From positions 1-6,150 of the forward strand of contig JAPSGG010000104.1 in the NCBI GenBank assembly GCA_031177845.1: 6,150 bases of DNA, read 5' to 3'. Below, one piece after another: positions 1-5,785 of the stretch. Below the pieces are notes generated by a model. It saw only the letters and a program-made list of their open reading frames with translations. It was not told the origin of the DNA and ran no database searches. Both the position numbers and the translations under genes were made by a program. Positions within the stretch are counted from its first letter, which is position 1; each line of letters begins with the position of its first letter. This DNA is from Chromatiales bacterium (GTDB taxonomy: Bacteria; Pseudomonadota; Gammaproteobacteria; JACCYU01).

Positions 1-1
1 C

Positions 2-643
2 TTGTTCATCTCCATCCATGCCGACGCGGCACTGAACAGCCAGGCGCACGGCTCCTCCGTGTACGTGCTATCGCGCACCGGCGCGAGCAGCGAAGCAGCC
101 CGCTGGCTGGCTGAGCGCGAGAACGCCGCCGATGAGATCGGCGGCGTGCGCCTGGACGACAAGGACGATACGCTAGCCCGCGTGCTGATGGACCTCTCGC
201 AGACCGCCACCATTGAGGCCAGCATCACGCTCGCCGACGATATGCTGGATGCATTGCAGCTTGTTGGGGAGACGCACAGCGATCGAGTTGAGCAGGCGGG
301 CTTCGTGGTGCTGAAATCGCCTGATATCCCGTCCGTGCTGGTGGAGACCGCGTATATCTCCAATGCGGTTGAAGAACAGCGGCTGCGCACCCCGACACAT
401 CAGGAGGCCCTTGCGCTCGCGATGCTCAAGGGCGTGCGCGAATACTTCTACGATCACGCGCCGCCTGGCACCTTGCTGGCGGCCACCGGCCGTGATCGCC
501 ATATCATCCGCGACGGGGAGACCCTATCCGCGATCGCGGAGCGCTACCGCGTGAACATCGACCGCTTGCGCAGCCATAACGCGCTCGAAGGCGATCTGCT
601 CCAGGTCGGTCAAGTTTTACTCATCCCGACCAACGGTGGCTAG
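2..643 (+). CDS. N-acetylmuramoyl-L-alanine amidase, AmiB/AmiC type with C-terminal LysM domain (5' truncated)
   Basis: This enzyme cleaves the amide bond between N-acetylmuramic acid and L-alanine in peptidoglycan, typically in the periplasm to split the septum. The visible 213 residues are the C-terminal part of an Amidase_3 catalytic domain followed by one LysM domain. The SIHAD motif near residues 4-8 carries a zinc-ligand histidine (H6), and VETAYISN near 114-121 carries the catalytic glutamate (E115). Between them, roughly residues 50-85, is the extra helical segment (DDTLARVLMDLSQTATIEAS) that in AmiA/B/C occludes the active site until EnvC- or NlpD-type activators bind. LysM lies at about 166-209 (RHIIRDGETLSAIAERYRVN to VLLIP) and should bind glycan. 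The first in-frame codon is TTG inside the domain, so the true start, export signal, first zinc ligands and any AMIN domain lie upstream of the window. It ends with TAG at 641-643. In many gammaproteobacteria this gene precedes mutL; here it does not. Confidence 0.93.
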   Translation: MFISIHADAALNSQAHGSSVYVLSRTGASSEAARWLAERENAADEIGGVRLDDKDDTLARVLMDLSQTATIEASITLADDMLDALQLVGETHSDRVEQAGFVVLKSPDIPSVLVETAYISNAVEEQRLRTPTHQEALALAMLKGVREYFYDHAPPGTLLAATGRDRHIIRDGETLSAIAERYRVNIDRLRSHNALEGDLLQVGQVLLIPTNGG

Positions 644-668
644 CGCCCACTTGTAGAGGCCCTTGGAA

Positions 669-680
669 CGAACACGTTCG
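669..680. repeat. Short near-perfect palindrome in the amidase-phosphatase spacer
   Basis: CGAAC, two bases, then GTTCG form 5-bp inverted arms 26 bp after the amidase stop. The two-base centre is too tight for a normal hairpin loop and no T-run follows, so it is a poor intrinsic terminator. It could be an operator half-site pair, or chance. The rest of the 141-bp spacer (644-784) shows AT-richer patches (gatatag near 716, gatatc near 728) that might hold a promoter for the phosphatase, but I find no convincing -35/-10 pair. Confidence 0.3.
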
Positions 681-784
681 GGGTCCCGCTCTCTCGCTGC
701 AGTGCGCATGCCGGCTGATATAGCCGCGATATCCTCCCCCGCTCCCTGGCATCGGCCGGCGCTAGGTAGAAGAAACTCACCGAC

Positions 785-2431
785 ATGGCCGAGTTAGTGC
801 TCGGCCCTTTACTGCGCTACGTCGGGCCGCACGACGCGACTGTTTGGGTCGAAACGAACGCCGCCTGCGAGGTGGAGGTCTTAGGCCACCGGGTGCGCAC
901 CTTTCACGTTGAAGGCCATCATTACTCGATCGTCTACATTACCGGCCTGAAGCCCGGGACCACCTACGCGTACGCGGTCGCGCTGGATGGGGAGCGCGTA
1001 TGGCCGGAGCCGGAATCTCGCTTTCCGCCCAGCACGATCAACACACCGCATCCGAAGGCGCCGCTCAAGCTCGTATTCGGCTCCTGCCGGATTTGTTTGC
1101 CCCAGAAGTCGCCTTACACGCTGAACAAGGAAGAGCATTCATGCGGCCGAGGTCCCGATGCGCTCCACGCTCTGGCCGCGCGATTGCGCCAGGAGCCGTT
1201 CGGGCATTGGCCGCATGCCTTGCTCTTCTTGGGCGATCAGATCTACGCCGATGACGTGTCGCCGGACACGCGCGAGTTCATCCGCGCCCGCCGTGACATC
1301 ACCGAGCCACCCGGCGAGGAGATCGCGGATTTCGAGGAATACACGCGCCTATATCGCGAGACTTGGCGCGAGCCGACCATCCGGTGGCTGCTCTCTACCT
1401 TGCCCAGCGCGATGATTTTTGATGATCACGATGTGAACGACGACTGGAACATCTCCGCGTCGTGGCTGGAGGAACAGCGCGCCAAACCTTGGTGGGATCA
1501 GCGCATCATCGGCGGCTTCATGTCATACTGGATCTACCAGCATTTAGGCAATCTTTCTCCGAGGGAGCTGCAGTGCGATGGCCTGCTGAGGGAAGTCCGG
1601 CAGGCCGACGACGCCGGCCCTTTGCTGCGTGAGTTCGCGTACCGCGCTGACCGCGACGCCGAAACCTGTCGCTGGAGCTTTTGCCGAGACTTCGGCAAAG
1701 TCCGGCTGGTGATGATGGACTCGCGCGCGGCGCGGGTCCTGAAGCCTGGATTGCGCGCCGTCATGGACGCGCAGGAGTGGACATGGATCGAGCGGCACGC
1801 GCGCGGTGAGTTCGACCATCTGCTCTTGGGCACTTCGCTGCCGGTCCTGCTGGCGCCGGGCATCCATTATCTGGAAGCATGGAACGAGGCGGTATGCGCC
1901 GGGGTCTGGGGCTATTGGCCCGCCAAATTTGCGGAACGGGTTAGGCGCAGGCTTGATCTGGAGCACTGGAGCGCGTTTCAGTATTCGTTCGGAAGGCTTG
2001 TTGAATTGCTGCGCGAAATCGGCCGGGGCGCGCACGGACTCCCGCCCGCCACAATCGTGTTGATCTCCGGCGACGTACATCATGCTTATGTGGCTAAGGC
2101 ATCGTATCCTCGAGATCAGCGCGTAAAGAGTGTCATTTACCAAGCGGTGTGCTCGCCGTTTCGCAATCCACTGGACAAGAACGAGCGCCGCGCCATTCGC
2201 GCCGGATGGAGCAAAGCGGGCGCGAGCCTCTGTAAGGCAATTGCGCGCACGGCTGGGGTGAGGGCGCCGGAGTTGGACTGGCGATTGGTGCACGGTGAGC
2301 CCTGGTTTGGCAATCAGGTGGCCACGCTGGAGCTGGATGGACGAAGAGCGAGTTTGCGGATCGATAGACCCGTGCTTGACGAGTCGGGAGAGGCGCGGCT
2401 GGAAGAGGTGTTCAGCATAGCTTTGACCTGA
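785..2431 (+). CDS. PhoD-like metallophosphatase (alkaline phosphatase D family), no signal peptide
   Basis: A 548-residue calcineurin-like phosphoesterase of the PhoD branch. These enzymes use a binuclear metal centre to hydrolyse phosphomono- or diesters; the substrate here is unknown. Residues 1-90 are a beta-rich, fibronectin-like N-terminal domain (LGPLLRYVGPHDATVWVET, then TGLKPGTTYAYAV). The catalytic domain begins at LVFGSCR (96-102) and carries LLFLGDQIYADD (146-157, metal ligand D151), MIFDDHDVNDDWN (210-222) and LISGDVHHAYVA (about 426-437, with D430, H432 and H433). All core motifs look intact. Unlike classical secreted PhoD proteins, the N-terminus (MAELVLGPLL) has no twin-arginine or Sec signal, so a cytoplasmic location is likely. 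The ATG at 785 is preceded by an A/G-rich stretch (agaagaa, 768-774) at a workable distance, and the N-terminal domain starts directly after it. The TGA ends 13 bp before the ATG of the ABC ATPase, suggesting co-transcription. Confidence 0.93.
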   Translation: MAELVLGPLLRYVGPHDATVWVETNAACEVEVLGHRVRTFHVEGHHYSIVYITGLKPGTTYAYAVALDGERVWPEPESRFPPSTINTPHPKAPLKLVFGSCRICLPQKSPYTLNKEEHSCGRGPDALHALAARLRQEPFGHWPHALLFLGDQIYADDVSPDTREFIRARRDITEPPGEEIADFEEYTRLYRETWREPTIRWLLSTLPSAMIFDDHDVNDDWNISASWLEEQRAKPWWDQRIIGGFMSYWIYQHLGNLSPRELQCDGLLREVRQADDAGPLLREFAYRADRDAETCRWSFCRDFGKVRLVMMDSRAARVLKPGLRAVMDAQEWTWIERHARGEFDHLLLGTSLPVLLAPGIHYLEAWNEAVCAGVWGYWPAKFAERVRRRLDLEHWSAFQYSFGRLVELLREIGRGAHGLPPATIVLISGDVHHAYVAKASYPRDQRVKSVIYQAVCSPFRNPLDKNERRAIRAGWSKAGASLCKAIARTAGVRAPELDWRLVHGEPWFGNQVATLELDGRRASLRIDRPVLDESGEARLEEVFSIALT

Positions 2432-2444
2432 GCCTAAAGACGTG

Positions 2445-3329
2445 ATGGCCGCTTTTCTGGAAGTCAAAGACCTAGTAAAGCATTACCGTGGCGCAAAGGC
2501 CGTGGACGGCATCAGCTTCCATATCCGCCAAGGCCTTTGCTTCGGACTCTTGGGGCCCAATGGCGCCGGCAAGACCACGACCGTCGAGATGTTGGAGGGC
2601 GTCACCGCACCCACGAGCGGCGAGATCCTTTACAAGTCCGAGCCGCTAGGACCCCGCTTTCGGCAGGAGGCAGGCATCATGTTTCAGACCACGGCGCTGC
2701 AGGACTTCATCACCGTGCGCGAAACGCTGGAGATGTTCAGGCGCTTTTACCGCGACACGGCCGCGCTGGACGTGGTCGTCGAGCAGTGCAGCTTAAGCGA
2801 GTTCCTGGATCGCGATACCCGCAGGCTCTCGGGCGGACAGCGTCAGCGCCTGCTGCTGGCGATCGCGTTGATCAACAATCCCGAGGTCATGTTCCTGGAT
2901 GAACCTACCACCGGCCTCGATCCCCAGGCTCGGCGCAACTTCTGGGGGCTGGTCGAGACCATCAAGGCGCGCGGCAAGACGATTGTCCTGACTACGCACT
3001 ACATGGAGGAGGCTTACACGCTCTGCGACGAGATCGCTATCGTAGATCATGGCAGGATCATCGCGCAGGGCACGCCTCGGCAGCTCCTCGCGGCGCACTT
3101 CAACGATGTGATCCTGCAACTGCCGCAGCAGGATTACACGCCCGCGGGCGACGAGTTCGATCTGCCCGTCTTGCAGCATCGAGGCATGATCGAGATAGCC
3201 ACCCCGGACGTCAACGGCGCCATCAGGAAGCTGATGGCCCGCGGCGTTTCCCTCGCGCACCTGCGCATTCGTGAGCGCACGCTGGAGGACTTGTTCCTGG
3301 AACTCACCGGCACGGAACTGCGCGCGTGA
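2445..3329 (+). CDS. ABC transporter ATP-binding protein (ABC-2 exporter type)
   Basis: A 294-residue nucleotide-binding subunit that would power an exporter with the permease encoded next. Numbered from the ATG at 2445, all ABC motifs are present: Walker A GPNGAGKTT (37-45), Q-loop MFQ (79-81), signature LSGGQRQRL (128-136), Walker B VMFLDE with catalytic E153, the D-loop in TTGLD (155-159) and the switch histidine H185 in TTHYMEE. The C-terminal 80 or so residues form an extension like that of the DrrA/NatA/YhhG-type ATPases of drug, sodium and polyketide exporters, ending LEDLFLELTGTELRA. The start is uncertain by one codon: GTG at 2442 immediately precedes the ATG. The nearest purine-rich tract, aaaga (2436-2440), is very close to either start, so translation may be coupled to the upstream phosphatase. 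The cargo cannot be read from the sequence. Confidence 0.95.
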   Translation: MAAFLEVKDLVKHYRGAKAVDGISFHIRQGLCFGLLGPNGAGKTTTVEMLEGVTAPTSGEILYKSEPLGPRFRQEAGIMFQTTALQDFITVRETLEMFRRFYRDTAALDVVVEQCSLSEFLDRDTRRLSGGQRQRLLLAIALINNPEVMFLDEPTTGLDPQARRNFWGLVETIKARGKTIVLTTHYMEEAYTLCDEIAIVDHGRIIAQGTPRQLLAAHFNDVILQLPQQDYTPAGDEFDLPVLQHRGMIEIATPDVNGAIRKLMARGVSLAHLRIRERTLEDLFLELTGTELRA

Positions 3330-3372
3330 ATCGGCTGCGGAAGGACGGCTGGGTCGGCCTTTGTCGAGCACG

Positions 3373-4377
3373 ATGACGTTCTCTCGTTTTGGCGCGGTGC
3401 TGCGCGCGCGTAACCGCGAATTCCTGCGCGACCGTTCCGCGCTGGTGTGGAATATCGTGCTGCCGGCCGTGATCGTGCTTGGTTTCGCATTCGCCTTTTC
3501 CGGCGACCCGCCCAACGCATACAAGGTCGGTGTCTACGGTCAAGCGGGAGACGGACCCGCGGCGGCCTTCATGCGCACCGATCACATCGACTTCATCCCG
3601 CTCGCGGACGCCAAGGCCGCGATCATCAAGGTCGAGCGCCATCAGCTGGACCTGCTGCTCGATCTTGAGCAAGAGCGGTACTGGGTGAACGATGAGTCGC
3701 CCAGAGGCTACATCTTGGAACGCGTGCTGGCCGGAACGGGATCCGCCGGTCTGGCTCGGCGGCAAGTGAGTGGCGCAAGCGTCCCCTACGTCGATTGGCT
3801 GATTCCGGGCGTGTTGGGCATGAACATGATGTTCAGCTCGCTGTTCGGTGTCGGCTATGTCATCGTGCGCTACCGTAAAAACGGTGTGCTCAAACGGCTC
3901 AAGGCGACCCCGCTGACGGCATTCGAGTTTCTGGCGGCGCAGGTGGTCTCGCGCCTGTGGCTGATCATGTCGATCACGGTGCTGATCTTCATCGGCACCG
4001 ATTTGATCATCGGCTTTACGATGTACGGCAGCTATCTCAACCTGGCGCTGGTCTTCACGCTGGGCGCCGTGAGCATGATCAGCCTGGGCCTGCTCATCGC
4101 GGCCCGCACTGCCAGTGAGGAGCTGGCCGGCGGGCTGCTCAACGCCATCGGCTGGCCAATGATGGCGCTATCTGGGGTATGGTTTTCGCTCGAGGGCCTG
4201 CATCCCTGGCTTCAGAAGCTGGCACTGATCTTCCCGCTCACTCACGTGACGACCGCCGCGCGCGAGGTCATGCTCGATGGCGCGGGACTGTCGGCCATAG
4301 CCGCGGAACTCATGACCCTGAGCGCTATGAGCGCAGTGCTGCTGGTGATCGGCTCGTACGCCTTCCGGTGGCAGTAG
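3373..4377 (+). CDS. ABC-2 type transporter permease
   Basis: A 334-residue inner-membrane permease, the partner of the preceding ATPase. Residues 1-23 (FGAVLRARNREFLRDRSALV) are the amphipathic cytoplasmic lead-in typical of ABC-2 permeases. Helix 1 spans about 24-43. An extracytoplasmic region (about 44-138) follows, and then a five-helix core begins at VDWLIPGVLGMNMMFSS (from residue 140) and ends GSYAFRWQ. The stretch RYRKNGVLKRLKATPLTAFEFL is the conserved cytoplasmic loop that contacts the ATPase. The architecture matches the NodJ/DrrB/YhhJ group. The frame is open from 3271, but that would overlap the ATPase by 59 bp and add a polar leader unlike the family, so the ATG at 3373 is preferred; TTG at 3361 is a second choice. 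It starts 43 bp after the ATPase stop with only a weak ribosome-binding site (gag at 3365-3367). Substrate unknown. Confidence 0.93.
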   Translation: MTFSRFGAVLRARNREFLRDRSALVWNIVLPAVIVLGFAFAFSGDPPNAYKVGVYGQAGDGPAAAFMRTDHIDFIPLADAKAAIIKVERHQLDLLLDLEQERYWVNDESPRGYILERVLAGTGSAGLARRQVSGASVPYVDWLIPGVLGMNMMFSSLFGVGYVIVRYRKNGVLKRLKATPLTAFEFLAAQVVSRLWLIMSITVLIFIGTDLIIGFTMYGSYLNLALVFTLGAVSMISLGLLIAARTASEELAGGLLNAIGWPMMALSGVWFSLEGLHPWLQKLALIFPLTHVTTAAREVMLDGAGLSAIAAELMTLSAMSAVLLVIGSYAFRWQ

Positions 4378-4402
4378 AATCCGAGCGCGGCCGCGCGGAT
4401 TT
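4378..4402. terminator. Probable bidirectional intrinsic terminator between convergent genes
   Basis: Immediately after the permease TAG, AATCCG (4378-4383) pairs with CGGATT (4396-4401). One A-G mismatch and three further G-C pairs lead to a four-base loop (4388-4391). The stem is GC-rich and is followed by a short T run (4400-4402). It lies in the 46-bp gap between the permease and the convergent TerC gene, so it could stop transcripts from both sides. The T-tract is short for a strong intrinsic terminator. Confidence 0.6.
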
Positions 4403-4423
4403 GACGGAGCGGCCTTGGCGGCA

Positions 4424-5380
4424 TTATCCGCCCGAAGCGGACGACCTTCGGTGCTCCCTGCGATCGTGCAGCACGCTCAGGACGACCACGGACGCAAGGA
4501 TACCCGCGATGATGCCCAGGCTCATCAATGGGCTCGGATGCCAGATGCCTGGAATATCCTCCGTGAGCAGCTTCAGGCCGACGAATGCCAGAATAACAGC
4601 TAGACCGGCTTTGAGGTAACGGACCTCGTCGGCCAGTCCCGCGATGAGAAAATATAGTGCGCGCAGCCCCAGGATGGCGAAGATATTGGACGTCATCACG
4701 ATAAAGGGATCCCGGGTAATGGCAAATACCGCGGGGATCGAGTCTGTGGCGAAGATTAGATCGACGACGTTGACGAAAACCAGCACCATCATCAACGGCG
4801 TGGCCATCCATCGGCCGTGCTCGCGCACCACGAAGTGCTCGCCACGGTAATCGTGTGTGGTGGGTAATACCCGTCTGATGAACTTCAACAATCTGGAGTC
4901 GGCAACGTTTTCGATCTCGCCGCGGTGTACCCACGTCTTCCAGGCGAGATACAGCAGGAAGGCACCGAATACGTAGAGGATCCAGTGAAAACGCTCGACC
5001 AGCGCCACACCCGCCAGGATCACGGCCACACGCATCACGATGGCGCCCAGCACACCGTAGAACAATACGCGATGCTGAAATTCCCTGGGCACTGCAAAGG
5101 TCTGGAAGATCAGCAGAAACACCAATACGTTGTCGACCGACAGCGACCATTCGACGATGTAAGCGGTGAAGTAAAGAATCATCTCATCCCGGCCGGCACC
5201 CTCATAGAACTGCGGCATAAACAGCCCGAATAGGATCGACACGCTCACCCAGATCGCAGTCCATGTTCCCGCCTCCTTGATCGAGACCGCGTGCGTATGG
5301 CGATGGACGATAAACAGATCGATCGCGAGAAACAGCGCGACGACCGCGGCGAACACGCCATAGAGCAAGAATGTGGACAT
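4424..5380 (-). CDS. TerC/Alx family integral membrane protein, probable Mn(II) exporter
   Basis: A 318-residue polytopic inner-membrane protein of the TerC family, close in size to E. coli Alx (321 aa). Characterised members export manganese or help load metalloproteins with it; older names refer to tellurite resistance. Two diagnostic acidic motifs within membrane helices are intact: FTAYIVEWSLSVDN (71-84, with E77 and D83) and NVVDLIFATDSIPAVFAI (204-221, with D207 and D213), the expected metal-binding pairs of the repeated half-units. About eight to nine hydrophobic segments are visible, with a cytoplasmic or periplasmic loop near 150-192 and a charged tail (HDRREHRRSS). The ATG at 5380 is chosen because the upstream extension to a TTG at 5428 is polar and unlike the family; a weak GGA lies about 8 bases upstream. 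It is convergent with the permease and divergent from the BON gene. I see no yybP-ykoY Mn riboswitch consensus upstream, so metal control is not demonstrated. Confidence 0.93.
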   Translation of the reverse strand: MSTFLLYGVFAAVVALFLAIDLFIVHRHTHAVSIKEAGTWTAIWVSVSILFGLFMPQFYEGAGRDEMILYFTAYIVEWSLSVDNVLVFLLIFQTFAVPREFQHRVLFYGVLGAIVMRVAVILAGVALVERFHWILYVFGAFLLYLAWKTWVHRGEIENVADSRLLKFIRRVLPTTHDYRGEHFVVREHGRWMATPLMMVLVFVNVVDLIFATDSIPAVFAITRDPFIVMTSNIFAILGLRALYFLIAGLADEVRYLKAGLAVILAFVGLKLLTEDIPGIWHPSPLMSLGIIAGILASVVVLSVLHDRREHRRSSASGG

Positions 5381-5430
5381 TAAGGCATCCGGGGAGCATT
5401 GATTGGGGGCGCTATTGTTCCACAGCAAGC

Positions 5431-5442
5431 GCCACTTGGCGA
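5431..5442. repeat. Inverted repeat CGCCA-CT-TGGCG upstream of the TerC-family gene
   Basis: Five-base arms with a two-base centre, about 50 bp upstream of the TerC-family start. The symmetry suits a dimeric repressor site better than an RNA hairpin. No known operator is recognised, and a repeat this short can occur by chance in GC-rich DNA. Confidence 0.3.
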
Positions 5443-5596
5443 CGCAAGGATGCTTGGACGCGCATCACGATCGGCATCACCATCGAAGGTCCACCGTCCG
5501 CCGTGAAGTCAGTGAACTTCCTGGCGACCGTGGGTGTCACGATGATAATAGCAGGCCTGGCTGGGCCGCATCATGATTGTTCAGTTCTAGAATGCT

Positions 5597-5601
5597 GGAG
5601 G
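5597..5601 (+). promoter_or_regulatory. Strong Shine-Dalgarno sequence (GGAGG) for the BON leader ORF
   Basis: GGAGG sits four bases before the ATG at 5606, the clearest ribosome-binding site in the window. It supports translation starting at 5606 rather than at the weaker in-frame starts after the TAG codon, and so supports reading the leader and the BON domains as one original gene. Confidence 0.7.
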
Positions 5602-5605
5602 TTAC

Positions 5606-5734
5606 ATGCTTGCGGAACGTTTCATGGGACAATTCGCTTGCCGCCAGGGCGCGCAGGTCCTGGTGTCGAGTGCCGCACCGATGTTGACCTTGGCTTCACC
5701 GGCCGTGGCCGCCGACCTAGGCCTTCCCGATTAG
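5606..5734 (+). pseudogene. Signal-peptide-like 5' part of a BON-domain gene, ended by in-frame TAG
   Basis: From the ATG at 5606, preceded by GGAGG, a 42-codon frame reads MLAERFMGQFACRQ, a moderately hydrophobic stretch (VLVSSAAPMLTLASP, about 18-32) and AVAADLGLPD, then TAG at 5732-5734. AVA followed by A resembles a signal peptidase I site, as expected for the export signal of a periplasmic BON protein. The next in-frame codons (EISEAVDDEG) are the usual first helix of a BON domain, in the same frame with no insertion or deletion. I therefore read this as the front of one gene split by a nonsense codon. CAG to TAG would be a one-base change and glutamine fits the position, but the original codon is a guess. 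The alternatives are a base-call error, a small leader peptide, or readthrough. Confidence 0.55.
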
Positions 5735-5785
5735 GAGATCTCAGAGGCTGTCGACGATGAAGGGATATCCGACCAGGTCGTGCCC

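Larger units (their letters stand above)
5381..5605. other. Divergent intergenic region between TerC-family and BON genes
   Basis: This 225-bp stretch contains no convincing gene and must hold the start signals for both flanking genes. Visible elements are an inverted repeat CGCCA-CT-TGGCG (5431-5442), a second inverted repeat GAAGT-6-ACTTC (5505-5520), and a -10-like GATAAT (5544-5549) on the + strand with no good -35 at the usual spacing. The frame that is open across it on the + strand (from 5371) has no recognisable domain and runs into the BON gene out of frame, so it is not called. Confidence 0.5.

Noticed and set aside
669..680. Possible LexA (SOS) box of the CGAAC-N4-GTTCG type
   Set aside because: The arms match but the spacer is two bases, not four, and the neighbouring genes are not SOS genes.
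1544..2467. Long - strand open frame (307 codons) opposite the phosphatase
   Set aside because: It lies antisense to a clear PhoD gene in GC-rich DNA, shows no domain and is Arg/Ser/Gln-rich like typical antisense shadows.
3271..3372. N-terminal extension of the permease to 3271
   Set aside because: It overlaps the conserved ATPase C-terminus, is polar and Arg/Ser-rich, and is absent from the usual family architecture.
2793..3524. - strand open frame (243 codons) opposite the ATPase and permease
   Set aside because: It is antisense to intact ABC motifs, spans two real genes and has no recognisable domain.
4242..5150. Long - strand open frame (302 codons) overlapping the TerC-family gene and the permease 3' end
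   Set aside because: It is out of frame with the intact TerC-family motifs on the same strand, has low-complexity Arg/Gly composition and would cross the putative terminator.
5588..5593. TAGAAT as a -10 box for the BON gene
   Set aside because: It would put the transcription start inside or next to the Shine-Dalgarno site, and the sequence at the -35 distance does not match.
5732..5734. TAG as a pyrrolysine or other recoded codon
   Set aside because: BON proteins have no known need for a special residue there, and no supporting element or tRNA is visible in the window; a nonsense mutation or base-call error is simpler.
5371..5760. + strand frame of 129 codons covering the divergent intergenic region
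   Set aside because: It starts inside the TerC-family gene, has no domain and overlaps the better-supported BON leader in another frame.
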